Shown: positions 1-6,918 of the stretch, in pieces
Layout: every line of letters starts with the position of its first letter
How positions within the stretch are numbered: the stretch's first letter is position 1
Source of the DNA: Coliplasma sp045538555
GTDB lineage: Bacteria; Bacillota; Clostridia; Oscillospirales; CAG-382
Length of the DNA stretch: 46,061 nucleotides
Direction of reading: 5' to 3'
NCBI GenBank assembly: GCA_045538555.1
Contig: JAZSRP010000038.1
Location: forward strand, 1-46,061
Made by a program: the position numbers and the translations under genes
The notes under the pieces: generated by a model
Told to the model about the DNA's origin: nothing
Database searches by the model: none
The model's input: the letters and a program-made list of their open reading frames with translations, nothing else

Positions 1-700
1 GCTCGCCGTCTATGAGCTTTTTGACGATCGGCTCAATGTAAGCAGCAGGGATACCGATTGCTTTGGAAAGGTCACTGATTGTTATGGGCTTATCATATGC
101 AAGAATCAAAAGATTCTGTGCAATCAAATCCCCTTCTACAAGGGATATAGGCTCTCCCTTGAGTCCATCCGAGCCACCAAAAGAAAGATCTAATCTTCCG
201 GGCAAATAGTTTTCTCTTGTTTCCATAGTTTTAAGTCCTTTCTTCATCTGACCTCGACCTGCAGATAAACGGCTTTTCACTGTGCCTTCAGGGATATCAA
301 GCCCCTTGGCAATGTCCGCAACACTTTGGTTTCCATAATAAAAGCGGATCATAACTTCACGCGTAATATACGCAAGATGATTTAGTTCCTTTCGGATTTT
401 TGCCGCTTCTTCCGAAGAAAGATATTCCTCTGTTACTTCTTCCGAAATATCGAATCCTTCATCTAAACACACTGTGATTGGAGAACGGTATTTCTTACGG
501 AGATTATCATTATGCTTATGGTAAAGTGTGTTAACAAGCCAGTTTTTGGGATGCTGTATTGTTCCACCGCTGTGTATATAGGCAAAAGCCGCAAGCATGG
601 TGTCACCCACAAGGTCTTCAGCATCAAGTTGCGAATTGCATTTTGATGCCGCAAGTCGCATTAGATAATCATAATATTGAATAATTTCATCGTTTGTCAT
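1..700 (-). CDS. ECF-type RNA polymerase sigma factor, 3' end cut by window edge
   Basis: Reading leftwards from the ATG at 698-700 gives 233 codons that run off the window without a stop. The protein starts MTNDEIIQYYDYLMRLAA. It has a region-2-like stretch (LDAEDLVGDTMLAAFAYI, then HPKNWLVNTLYHKHNDNLR) and a region-4 helix-turn-helix (TREVMIRFYYGNQSVADIAK, then IPEGTVKSRL). Group 4 (ECF) sigma factors are built this way and bind core RNA polymerase. After region 4 comes an extra segment of at least 75 residues that looks like a small winged helix (KPITISDLSKAIGIPAAYIE), so this is a sigma factor with a C-terminal extension. No anti-sigma gene is visible; it could lie beyond the left edge. 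The start is supported by a purine-rich AGGGCG just upstream. Confidence 0.82.
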   Translation of the reverse strand, partial: MTNDEIIQYYDYLMRLAASKCNSQLDAEDLVGDTMLAAFAYIHSGGTIQHPKNWLVNTLYHKHNDNLRKKYRSPITVCLDEGFDISEEVTEEYLSSEEAAKIRKELNHLAYITREVMIRFYYGNQSVADIAKGLDIPEGTVKSRLSAGRGQMKKGLKTMETRENYLPGRLDLSFGGSDGLKGEPISLVEGDLIAQNLLILAYDKPITISDLSKAIGIPAAYIEPIVKKLIDGE

Positions 701-917
701 ATTTCGCCCTGCTTTCCGGAATGCTTTTGAACGTTCACCCATATAGTCGTAATAATTCGTTCTTGGTTCGGACTTGAATTAAGATTTTGTTATTATATCA
801 TAAATTTGTTACAAAACATCTTATTTCCTTGAGATTCTCTCTTAGCTTCGCAAGTTTTACGAGTATAAAAAGCTAATCACCATCATCCTCGCACTTTGCT
901 CCACAAAAAATATTTAT
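701..917. other. intergenic region upstream of the sigma factor gene
   Basis: No gene is supported here. It should hold the leftward promoter of the sigma-factor gene. A TATAAT-like hexamer can be read on the minus strand near 790-800, but no convincing -35 box is placed correctly. Confidence 0.4.
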
Positions 918-919
918 CA

Positions 920-953
920 AAAGGACGGTGACCAAAATTGGTTACCGTCCTTT
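920..953 (-). terminator. intrinsic terminator of the transglutaminase-like gene
   Basis: The arms AAAGGACGGT and ACCGTCCTTT form a long stem around a short loop. On the minus strand the stem is followed by a T-rich run (GATAAATATTTTTT). It sits just after the stop codon of the leftward gene at 966. Confidence 0.75.
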
Positions 954-965
954 AATCATATTCGT

Positions 966-1877
966 TCAATATATTTTCGTTATGAAAAAGTCTTCGTCGG
1001 GAACGAAAGCTCCTTCCAGCTTGTGGAAACCGTAGAGTTCTTTGCCATTGACTGTTCTTGAGTTGTCAGTCGTTATATCCACATTCCACCAATCTCCATC
1101 ATAGTACACGCGATTCCAAGTGTGCCGATCTGCGTTATTATTACGGGATATTCCGTCAACAGCGTAGCAAGGTATATTTTGATTTCGGCAGAATGCGGTG
1201 AACAGATGCGCAAAATCAAAGCAAATTCCTTGCTTGGTTTGCAGTGTCTTGCGAACATCAAAGTATTGGAAGAGTGGATAACAGTCGTAGTCATACTCTA
1301 AGTTGGCTATGATCCAATTATAAAAAGCCAGTACCTTTTCTTCGTCGGTTTCACAACCGGCACAAATTTCGTCAGCAAGTTCTTCCGTTTGTGTGTCCCA
1401 CAGAGTATCTCTGCCGTTGGAAAGATAAGGAGCCTCCGGTTTGCAGATGAAATTATATGAGAAGAACAGAAGCACTGCAATAAATGCTGTTAGTGCCAAA
1501 ACACAAATTTTCGTCAGCAGTTTGTCTTTGCCGGAACTATTATCGACAATACCAAAGTACATCATTTCGATAGCCGTTACCACAAACGTCAACATCGGCA
1601 AAAGCCTGCGGCAGGAAAGAGCGCTAACAATACTCATTACCATAACGAAGAATAGAACAGTAAGTACAACTGCACGCATAGGTGTTGACCGTATTTTCAG
1701 GACGAAAAATAAGGTCGGCAATGCTGACAGCAAGTAGAACGTCACCAGCATCGGTGAAAGCTCAAAGAAGTCTTTCAGATATATGCCCAACAGCAGATTG
1801 TATGCCGCCAGGACGAAAAAGAAAATAAGGCCGGATTTCGACTGCAATGTGATTGCAAACAATTTGGATCTCTTCAC
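966..1877 (-). CDS. membrane protein with C-terminal transglutaminase-like domain
   Basis: The 303-residue protein has about four to five hydrophobic segments in residues 15-145, followed by an extracytoplasmic-type transglutaminase-like (papain-fold) domain at about 165-300. The expected triad is readable: Cys219 in KQGICFDFAHLFTAFCR, His252 in DRHTWNRVYYDGDWW, and Asp267 in WNVDITTDN. In this superfamily the triad serves protease, amidase or cross-linking reactions; the substrate cannot be inferred. The start follows MKRSKLFAITLQSKSG. It is separated from the sigma-factor gene by a terminator, so they are not obviously one operon. The family call is firm; the cellular role is unknown. Confidence 0.8.
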   Translation of the reverse strand: MKRSKLFAITLQSKSGLIFFFVLAAYNLLLGIYLKDFFELSPMLVTFYLLSALPTLFFVLKIRSTPMRAVVLTVLFFVMVMSIVSALSCRRLLPMLTFVVTAIEMMYFGIVDNSSGKDKLLTKICVLALTAFIAVLLFFSYNFICKPEAPYLSNGRDTLWDTQTEELADEICAGCETDEEKVLAFYNWIIANLEYDYDCYPLFQYFDVRKTLQTKQGICFDFAHLFTAFCRNQNIPCYAVDGISRNNNADRHTWNRVYYDGDWWNVDITTDNSRTVNGKELYGFHKLEGAFVPDEDFFITKIY

Positions 1878-2248
1878 GATAAGTCCTCAATTCATTTGTA
1901 AATTCACATTGCAACAGTTCGTTTCCCAAATCTAAAACATAAGATTTTGATGATTCTTGCCCTTGATTTTGCCCTTATAATCTTTCGGGACAAGGGTAAA
2001 ACGGTGTAACACCATATGATGGGATGAAATGAGTTGTTTGCGGAAAACCCTTTATTTTCAATGGTTTTAGAGCATTTTACTGTGTGTTATGAATAAGCAA
2101 TAACATCTCAAAAAATCTTGCTATTCAAATTTTTGTTTATCGAACTGATTAAGAAGAGTTAGCATAGCAGTTGTCTGTACAAATGCTAATTGAGTTATCC
2201 CGAAGCTCATTTCATTATAACATAACAGACGGGAATATTCAAGTTTTA
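1878..2248. other. non-coding AT-rich region, no gene supported
   Basis: No reading frame with a ribosome binding site or family similarity was found. It contains a small palindrome (GGTGTAACACC near 2000-2015) and should hold the leftward promoter of the transglutaminase-like gene. It could include a scar of a mobile element, but no integrase or target duplication was identified. Confidence 0.4.
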
Positions 2249-2541
2249 TTCCGACTTTGTCGGAGTGATATTCTTTTGGAATACCTCGTCGCAGACGAGA
2301 TATTTTCCAAAAGAGTGTTATTGAAACCTTACGGTTTCAGTGTTATTTTATTCGCCAAACTCGGCGTAGCCGAATATCACGATGCGTAAGGGTCCCCGCG
2401 AAAGATGCTTTCGGGGGGCAAAAGCATCATATCACTGCGAAGCAATATCACTCGCCAAATGAATAACCCCACAAAACTATGTTTTGTGGGGACCCCATGA
2501 GGCGAATAAAACTGCGAGACTTCCCTATGAGAAGTCTCGCA
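2249..2541. repeat. palindromic hairpin-array element (repeat-like, non-coding)
   Basis: About 290 bases are packed with consecutive stem-loops: CCGAC/GTCGG at 2251-2263, CTCGTC/GACGAG at 2285-2299 inside an outer CTTTTGGAATA stem, TGAAACC/GGTTTCA at 2312-2329, a TCGGC/GCCGA stem near 2361-2373, a CCCCG..CGGGG stem near 2394-2417, CCCCACAAAAC/GTTTTGTGGGG near 2467-2491, and TGCGAGACTT/AAGTCTCGCA near 2513-2541. Many junctions carry the same word ATATCAC or its complement. This looks like an interspersed palindromic repeat rather than a gene. The last hairpin could also terminate the leftward ABC operon. Confidence 0.6.
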
Positions 2542-2561
2542 ATGATCTCCTCTTTCATTGT

Positions 2562-3389
2562 TTATTTTATGACCTTGGACAAAAATTCCTGCAAGCGGTC
2601 GCTCTTTGGATGATTGAAGATATCATCGGGGGTACCCTGTTCAAGAATAATGCCTTTGTTCATAAACATGACTCTTGTGGCAACCTCGCGGGCAAACCCC
2701 ATCTCGTGAGTAACAATAACCATGGTCATTCCCTCATCGGCCAGCTGCTTGATGAGGTCCAGCACTTCACCTACCATCTCGGGGTCAAGTGCGCTGGTGG
2801 GCTCGTCAAAAAGCATCACCTTTGGATTCATGGCAAGGGCGCGGATAATGGCAATGCGCTGCTTTTGTCCGCCCGAAAGGGTGGAGGGATACACGTTTGC
2901 TTTTTCCTCAAGCCCGATGCGTTTCAGAAGACGGTATGCGTTTTCCTCCGCCTCTTTTATGATGGTTTTTTTGTCCTTTTCTATGGGGACAAGAGCAACC
3001 TTTTTCTTTTTGAAAATATTGGTTGTCTTGATCCAAAAGTTTCTGTACTTGGTTTTTCTCAGAGCGGACAGCCCAACGTGCACGGGGGCAAGGGTGATGT
3101 TTTTCAGTACGGTTTTGTTGTTGAACAGATTGAACTGTTGAAAAACCATCCCGATCTTGCGGCGGCTCTGGTTGATGTCTACCCGCATATCCGCCAGATC
3201 CTCACCATCAAACATGATAGAGCCCGACGTGGGATCCTCAAGACAGTTGAGACAGCGCAAAAAAGTGCTTTTTCCGCTGCCGGAGGGGCCGATGATGGCA
3301 ACCTTTTCTCCCTCATGGATTGTTTCGGAGATTTGGTCAAGCACGGTCAGAGAACCAAATTTTTTTGTCAGCTTAACTGTTTCGATCAA
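2562..3389 (-). CDS. polar amino-acid ABC transporter ATP-binding protein
   Basis: The 275-residue ATPase is of the GlnQ/HisP type, energising uptake of polar amino acids through the permease encoded just upstream. Walker A is GPSGSGKST (34-42), the Q-loop Gln is 84, the signature LSGGQKQR starts at 171, Walker B is VMLFDE (191-196) and the switch His is 228. The usual family length is about 240. The excess is a lysine-rich insertion at about 110-145 (around RKTKYRNFWIKTTNIFKKKK), between the Q-loop and the signature. The start overlaps the permease gene by 17 bases, indicating translational coupling. It is the last gene of a three-gene operon; the substrate is not determinable from sequence. 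Confidence 0.93.
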   Translation of the reverse strand: MIETVKLTKKFGSLTVLDQISETIHEGEKVAIIGPSGSGKSTFLRCLNCLEDPTSGSIMFDGEDLADMRVDINQSRRKIGMVFQQFNLFNNKTVLKNITLAPVHVGLSALRKTKYRNFWIKTTNIFKKKKVALVPIEKDKKTIIKEAEENAYRLLKRIGLEEKANVYPSTLSGGQKQRIAIIRALAMNPKVMLFDEPTSALDPEMVGEVLDLIKQLADEGMTMVIVTHEMGFAREVATRVMFMNKGIILEQGTPDDIFNHPKSDRLQEFLSKVIK

Positions 3390-4074
3390 CTTTTGCCAAC
3401 CTCCTTTCCAAAAGCTTTACAAGCCGTGCAATAATCATGACAATGATCAGATAAACGCCTGCAAGCATGAGGTAGGGAATGATGTACTCGTAGTTTGAGT
3501 CGCCGATCTGCCGAAACGCTTTTGTGAGATCCACAACCGCAATAAAGCTGACTACAGAGGTCTCTTTTACAAGGGAGATAAACTCGTTTCCGAGGGTGGG
3601 CAGAATGTTTTTGACACCTTGAGGGATGACGATTTTTATCATGGATACCCAGTATCCCAGTCCCACGGCACGTGCGGCCTCCAACTGACCGGAGTCCACT
3701 GCCTGGATTCCGGAACGCATGATTTCGGATACGTAGGCACCGCTGTTCATACCAAAAACAATCACCGCAACGGCAATATTGTCAAGAGAGACACCAAGAG
3801 CCGGCATCAGCACAAAATAGCCGATAAGCAGCTGTACGACAATGGGGGTTCCTCTAAAGAACCCCACATATACGTCACATATTGCCGAAAAAACTTTTGG
3901 TGCGGTTTTGTATTTTGGAATCATCTTCACAGCGGCAATGAGAGTACCGATGACGATACCGATTGCAAGACCCAGAATTGCGATCACCAGAGTGGTCTTG
4001 AGTCCGTCAATAACGGTGGTATAGCCGTTGTGAGTGATGAATTTGTTATAAAATACTTCCCACTTTGCGCTCAT
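3373..4074 (-). CDS. polar amino-acid ABC transporter permease
   Basis: The 233-residue membrane protein belongs to the His/Glu/Gln/Arg permease family. It has about five hydrophobic spans (near 25-50, 65-92, 98-118, 172-188 and 198-222) and the cytoplasmic coupling loop EAARAVGLG at 132-140, which docks onto the ATPase. The motif FFRGTPIVVQL (72-82) is typical of the family. It begins two bases after the stop codon of the binding-protein gene and overlaps the ATPase gene, so the three genes are transcribed and translated together. A single permease gene implies a homodimeric channel. Confidence 0.93.
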   Translation of the reverse strand: MSAKWEVFYNKFITHNGYTTVIDGLKTTLVIAILGLAIGIVIGTLIAAVKMIPKYKTAPKVFSAICDVYVGFFRGTPIVVQLLIGYFVLMPALGVSLDNIAVAVIVFGMNSGAYVSEIMRSGIQAVDSGQLEAARAVGLGYWVSMIKIVIPQGVKNILPTLGNEFISLVKETSVVSFIAVVDLTKAFRQIGDSNYEYIIPYLMLAGVYLIIVMIIARLVKLLERRLAKVDRNS

Positions 4075-4076
4075 GC

Positions 4077-4940
4077 TTATTTGTTGCCCAGCTTTTTGAG
4101 GATATCAAGTGCTTCCTCGGTGGTCTTGCAGGAATCAAATGTTGTGTTGTCCTGCTTGCAAAGGATAACTTGGTAAGCATCGGTGTAGTAGGGGGTGGAA
4201 AAATTGACCACTTTGCTTCTTGCGCCGTTGATGGTCATGCCTGCAATGCCGATGTCAACGCCGTTGTTGCCAAGGGAAGCGGTGATGGAGTCAAACTCCA
4301 TATTGACGATAACCAGCTCCATGTTGAGCTCAGCTGCAATGAGAGCGGCGATCTCCATATCAATGCCCGCAAATTTGTCGCCGACCATAAATTCAAAAGG
4401 AGCAAAAGCGGCGTTTGTTGCAACTACCAGCTGATCCTTTGCGGAATCGTAGGTGCCTGCCTCAATGGTGTTGCCCTTCCAGTCGGCGGAGTTGTTGTCA
4501 TCAACGTTTGCATAGGAATCAAAAATTGCATCAATGTCTGCCTTTTTGTTGGCAAGAACAGTGTTGATCTTGGAGAGAAGCTCTGTCTGCTTTTTGTCAA
4601 CGGCAATACCGTAGGATTCTGTGGTGAGAGCGACGTCGATGCACTTGATGCCCTCGTTTTCTGCAACCAGAGATTTGCCAACGTCTGCGTCGATCACAAC
4701 GTAGTCAATGTTGCCGGACTTGAGAGAAGAAACAGCCAGGGCTGCGTTGTCAAAAGCCATGGTCTCCACGTTTTTAAATCCGTCAAAACCCCATTCCTCG
4801 TCACCGTTCATAAAGCAAAAACCGGTGGTGCCGGACTGTACGCCAAACTTGTATTTGTCTCCGCTGTTGCAGGATGCAAGAGCAAAACAGGAGATTGCGA
4901 TCATAAGAACCGCAAGAATGATGCTGAGTGTCTTTTTCAT
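4077..4940 (-). CDS. amino-acid-binding lipoprotein with circularly permuted domain order
   Basis: The 287-residue protein is the solute receptor of the transporter. A lipoprotein signal (residues 1-23, lipobox LASC) places the mature protein on the outer face of the membrane from Cys24. Family-3 binding proteins normally begin with a strand like LVVATNAAFAPFEF and reach GVQSGTTG halfway. Here the order is reversed: the mature chain opens with KFGVQSGTTG (31-40), runs through IDYVVIDADVGKSLV and TTESYGIAVDKKQ to about 140, has a 30-residue linker, and only then carries LVVATNAAFAPFEF (171-184), the GIDMEIAALIA helix and NFSTPYYTDAYQVIL. The C-terminal EEALDILKKLGNK would normally lead directly into the N-terminal strand. 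Total length equals one complete protein, so a circular permutation is inferred rather than truncation. The start follows GGAGG at about 4949-4953. Confidence 0.9.
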   Translation of the reverse strand: MKKTLSIILAVLMIAISCFALASCNSGDKYKFGVQSGTTGFCFMNGDEEWGFDGFKNVETMAFDNAALAVSSLKSGNIDYVVIDADVGKSLVAENEGIKCIDVALTTESYGIAVDKKQTELLSKINTVLANKKADIDAIFDSYANVDDNNSADWKGNTIEAGTYDSAKDQLVVATNAAFAPFEFMVGDKFAGIDMEIAALIAAELNMELVIVNMEFDSITASLGNNGVDIGIAGMTINGARSKVVNFSTPYYTDAYQVILCKQDNTTFDSCKTTEEALDILKKLGNK

Positions 4941-4977
4941 GATTTTTCCTCCAAAAAGTGTTTTTTATGATGGGCAT

Positions 4978-5006
4978 ATTATAAGACCCAAAACAACTTT
5001 TGTCAA
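4978..5006 (-). promoter_or_regulatory. sigma-A promoter of the amino-acid ABC operon
   Basis: On the minus strand TTGACA (5001-5006) and TATAAT (4978-4983) match consensus exactly and are 17 bases apart. Transcription would start near 4971, about 30 bases before the binding-protein start codon. Confidence 0.85.
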
Positions 5007-5130
5007 TAGCAAAAATGAAAAAATATACACAAAAACCAAAAGCTTGTTTGTATACACAAGCATAATATGCACAAAACAATGCATAAAATAAAAAATATGC
5101 ATAATAATTGAAGAAAATTTGCATACCTGC

Positions 5131-5165
5131 TTGAAAAAGCGGCATATGTGTGGTACATATATAAT
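5131..5165 (+). promoter_or_regulatory. possible promoter of the HAD phosphatase gene
   Basis: TTGAAA (5131-5136) is followed at 17 bases by TACATA inside TGGTACATATATAAT, with an extended -10-like TG. A better -10 word, TATAAT at 5160-5165, is too far from that -35. The placement is therefore tentative. Confidence 0.35.
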
Positions 5166-5194
5166 GAAGAAATGATTATAACGGAGGCGGTTTG

Positions 5195-5872
5195 ATGAAA
5201 AAGGTGTTGCTTCTTGACGTTGACGGAACCCTATTGGATTTTTCGGCTTGCGCCCGTCAGGCAATGGAGGAGAGCTTTTCCCAATGGGGATTTGAGTACA
5301 AAGAGGAATATTTTGCTGTGTTCAACCGCATCAACGACGATCTGTGGCATCAGGTAGAGGGGGGCGAGCTGACGGTGCCTGTTCTCTGGAGCATCCGCTG
5401 GAATATGATTTTTGGCGAGCTGGGGATACAGGGCGACGGAGTGGAATTTGAAAAGCTTTTTCATTCAAAGCTGGAGCGTTCTCACGTTTCTTTTGCCGGT
5501 GCTTTTGAAACGGTGAGAGAACTGTCAAAAAAATACCGTTTGTTTGTTGCCAGCAACGCTCCCGCAGGTCAGCAGGAATACCGTCTGGAGCAGGAGGGAA
5601 TGCTGTCGTATTTTGAAGGGCTGTTTGTTTCGGGTGAGCTGGGAGCGGTCAAGCCCTCACGGGAGTTTTTTGATATCTGTCTCAAAGATACGGGAGTGAC
5701 TGCCGAGGAAGCAATGATGATCGGAGATTCTTTTACCGCGGATATCGTGGGAGCGCTTGGTGCGGGAATTGATGCCTGTTGGTACAACCCGGCAAAAAAA
5801 GCGCCGCCCTCTGATGTTGTTCCCACTCACACCGTTTCATCTTACGATGAGCTGAAAAAGCTGCTGTTGTAA
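5195..5872 (+). CDS. YjjG-family HAD phosphatase (pyrimidine 5'-nucleotidase type)
   Basis: The 225-residue haloacid-dehalogenase hydrolase carries the four family motifs: DVDGT near the start (nucleophile and acid/base Asp), SNA for motif II, KPSREFF for motif III and GDSFTADI for motif IV. The helical cap between motifs I and II and the phrase NRINDDLWHQVEGGELT resemble the YjjG group, which removes phosphate from pyrimidine nucleoside monophosphates. The ATG at 5195 is chosen over an in-frame TTG at 5192 because GGAGG (5183-5187) is correctly spaced. It is divergent from the ABC operon and converges on ung. Confidence 0.85.
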   Translation: MKKVLLLDVDGTLLDFSACARQAMEESFSQWGFEYKEEYFAVFNRINDDLWHQVEGGELTVPVLWSIRWNMIFGELGIQGDGVEFEKLFHSKLERSHVSFAGAFETVRELSKKYRLFVASNAPAGQQEYRLEQEGMLSYFEGLFVSGELGAVKPSREFFDICLKDTGVTAEEAMMIGDSFTADIVGALGAGIDACWYNPAKKAPPSDVVPTHTVSSYDELKKLLL

Positions 5873-5885
5873 AAAGCCGTAAAAA

Positions 5886-5955
5886 TAAAAAAGGCAGACC
5901 AATGGGATCACTTCTTTACGGAGTGTGCCGCTTTTGCGTCTGCCTTGTTTTTTTA
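5886..5955. terminator. bidirectional terminator between the HAD gene and ung
   Basis: The arms GGCAGAC (5893-5899) and GTCTGCC (5938-5944) pair around a loop that itself holds a CACTTC/GGAGTG hairpin. There is an A-run on the left and TTTTTTT on the right, so it can serve both convergent genes. Confidence 0.7.
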
Positions 5956-6627
5956 TTTTATTGTCCAGTCGATGGGGGAGAGTTGATTTTTTTCCAAAAA
6001 TTGATTGCATTTCAAAAAATGCCCGCAGCCAAAAAAACCGCTGTATGCCGAAAGGGGACTGGGATGCGGCGCCTCCAAAACCAGATGGTGTCTGCCGGTA
6101 ATAAGTGCTTTTTTTGCTCTTGCATATCCGCCCCAAAGCAAAAAGCATATGGGCTCCTTGCGTTGGTTTAAAAGTGATATTGCCCTGTCCGTAAAGGTCT
6201 CCCACCCTTTTGCTCTGTGGCTTCCTGCCGCGCCCTGTCTGACGGTGAGAACGCTGTTGAGAAGCATCACTCCGTTTTTTGCCCAGCTTGTGAGCTCACC
6301 GTGGGCGGGAATTTCAAACCCGATCTCGTCATGGAGCTCCTTGTAGATATTTTTCAGAGACGGAGGCACGTCCACCCCCTTTTTTACCGAAAAGCAGAGT
6401 CCGTGGGCTTGATTTGGACCGTGGTAGGGATCCTGACCGATTATGACTGCTCTGACGCTCTCGTAGGAAGTATAGCAAAAAGCATTGAAAATATCATCCA
6501 TGGGCGGAAAAACCAAAAAATCGGGATTTTTGTATTCGGATACAAGAAATCTGCGAAGGTTTTGATAATACTCTTTTTCAAATTCGGGAGCCATCAGCGG
6601 ATCCCATGAATTTCCAAAATGAAACAT
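5953..6627 (-). CDS. ung: uracil-DNA glycosylase, family 1
   Basis: The 224-residue protein removes uracil from DNA as the first step of base-excision repair. Motif A is GQDPYHGPNQAHGLCFSV with the catalytic Asp66. The substrate-binding loop HPSPLSAYSGFFGCGHF starts with the catalytic His188, and VMLLNSVLTVR is the usual mid-protein core. Length matches the family. The start follows GAGGAG on the minus strand. It stands alone, facing the HAD gene. Confidence 0.97.
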   Translation of the reverse strand: MFHFGNSWDPLMAPEFEKEYYQNLRRFLVSEYKNPDFLVFPPMDDIFNAFCYTSYESVRAVIIGQDPYHGPNQAHGLCFSVKKGVDVPPSLKNIYKELHDEIGFEIPAHGELTSWAKNGVMLLNSVLTVRQGAAGSHRAKGWETFTDRAISLLNQRKEPICFLLWGGYARAKKALITGRHHLVLEAPHPSPLSAYSGFFGCGHFLKCNQFLEKNQLSPIDWTIK

Positions 6628-6703
6628 GTCAAGTCTCCTCTTGTGAGATCATAAAAAGTATATCACACCCTGCAAAAAAATCAACCCAAAAAACAATATT
6701 CCG

Positions 6704-6732
6704 TTGACAAAAAGTCGATACGGGGTTATTAT
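6704..6732 (+). promoter_or_regulatory. sigma-A promoter of mgtE
   Basis: TTGACA (6704-6709) and TATTAT (6727-6732) are 17 bases apart. Transcription would start near 6740, leaving a leader of about 180 bases before the mgtE start codon. Confidence 0.8.
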
Positions 6733-6739
6733 AAATGTA

Positions 6740-6905
6740 TATATTAAGAATTTTTTTACAAGGAGAGGTGAAACGAATGGAACCGGGCCGAAGTAGCGGC
6801 ATAAAGCCGAAAAGTACATATGCGGTTGCGATCCTTTTTGTTTTGCCCTCCGCAACCGCATGATATATAGCTTGGGCTTTTGCCGTGCTTCTTTTTCATT
6901 CAAAA
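6740..6905 (+). promoter_or_regulatory. structured mgtE leader with a 28-codon upstream reading frame
   Basis: The leader contains small stems around GCCGAAGTAGCGGC and CGGCATAAAGCCG (6788-6809), then an 11-bp perfect stem ATGCGGTTGCG (6820-6830) / CGCAACCGCAT (6851-6861). A short frame starts at ATG 6777 behind a strong AGGAGAGGTG site and ends at TGA 6861-6863. It overlaps the stem exactly, so its translation would change the fold. Leaders of Mg2+ transporter genes are often Mg2+ sensors, but this one does not match the M-box words I know. Confidence 0.55.
6777..6863 (+). CDS. candidate 28-residue leader peptide upstream of mgtE
   Basis: This short frame has a strong ribosome binding site (AGGAGAGGTG, eight bases from the ATG). 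The peptide begins MEPGRSSGIKPKST, is basic with three prolines, and ends in a hydrophobic stretch (AVAILFVLPSATA). Its codons overlap both arms of the 11-bp stem in the leader. It may be a regulatory leader peptide coupling translation to mgtE expression, or the frame may be a by-product of a conserved RNA structure. No homology is claimed. Confidence 0.4.
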   Translation: MEPGRSSGIKPKSTYAVAILFVLPSATA

Positions 6906-6918
6906 AAAGGAGACGGTT

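Noticed and set aside
2171..2389. 72-codon rightward reading frame
   Set aside because: It lies wholly inside the hairpin-array element, has no ribosome binding site and its protein reflects the palindromes.
2484..3434. 316-codon rightward frame over the ABC ATPase gene
   Set aside because: Antisense to a gene with all ATPase motifs; no promoter or start signal of its own.
4065..4970. 301-codon rightward frame over the binding-protein gene
   Set aside because: Antisense mirror of a well-supported lipoprotein gene with its own consensus promoter.
6740..6905. Standard M-box Mg2+ riboswitch before mgtE
   Set aside because: The M-box words I know (e.g. GTTAGGTGAGGCT) are not found in the leader, so it is reported only as an unassigned structured leader.
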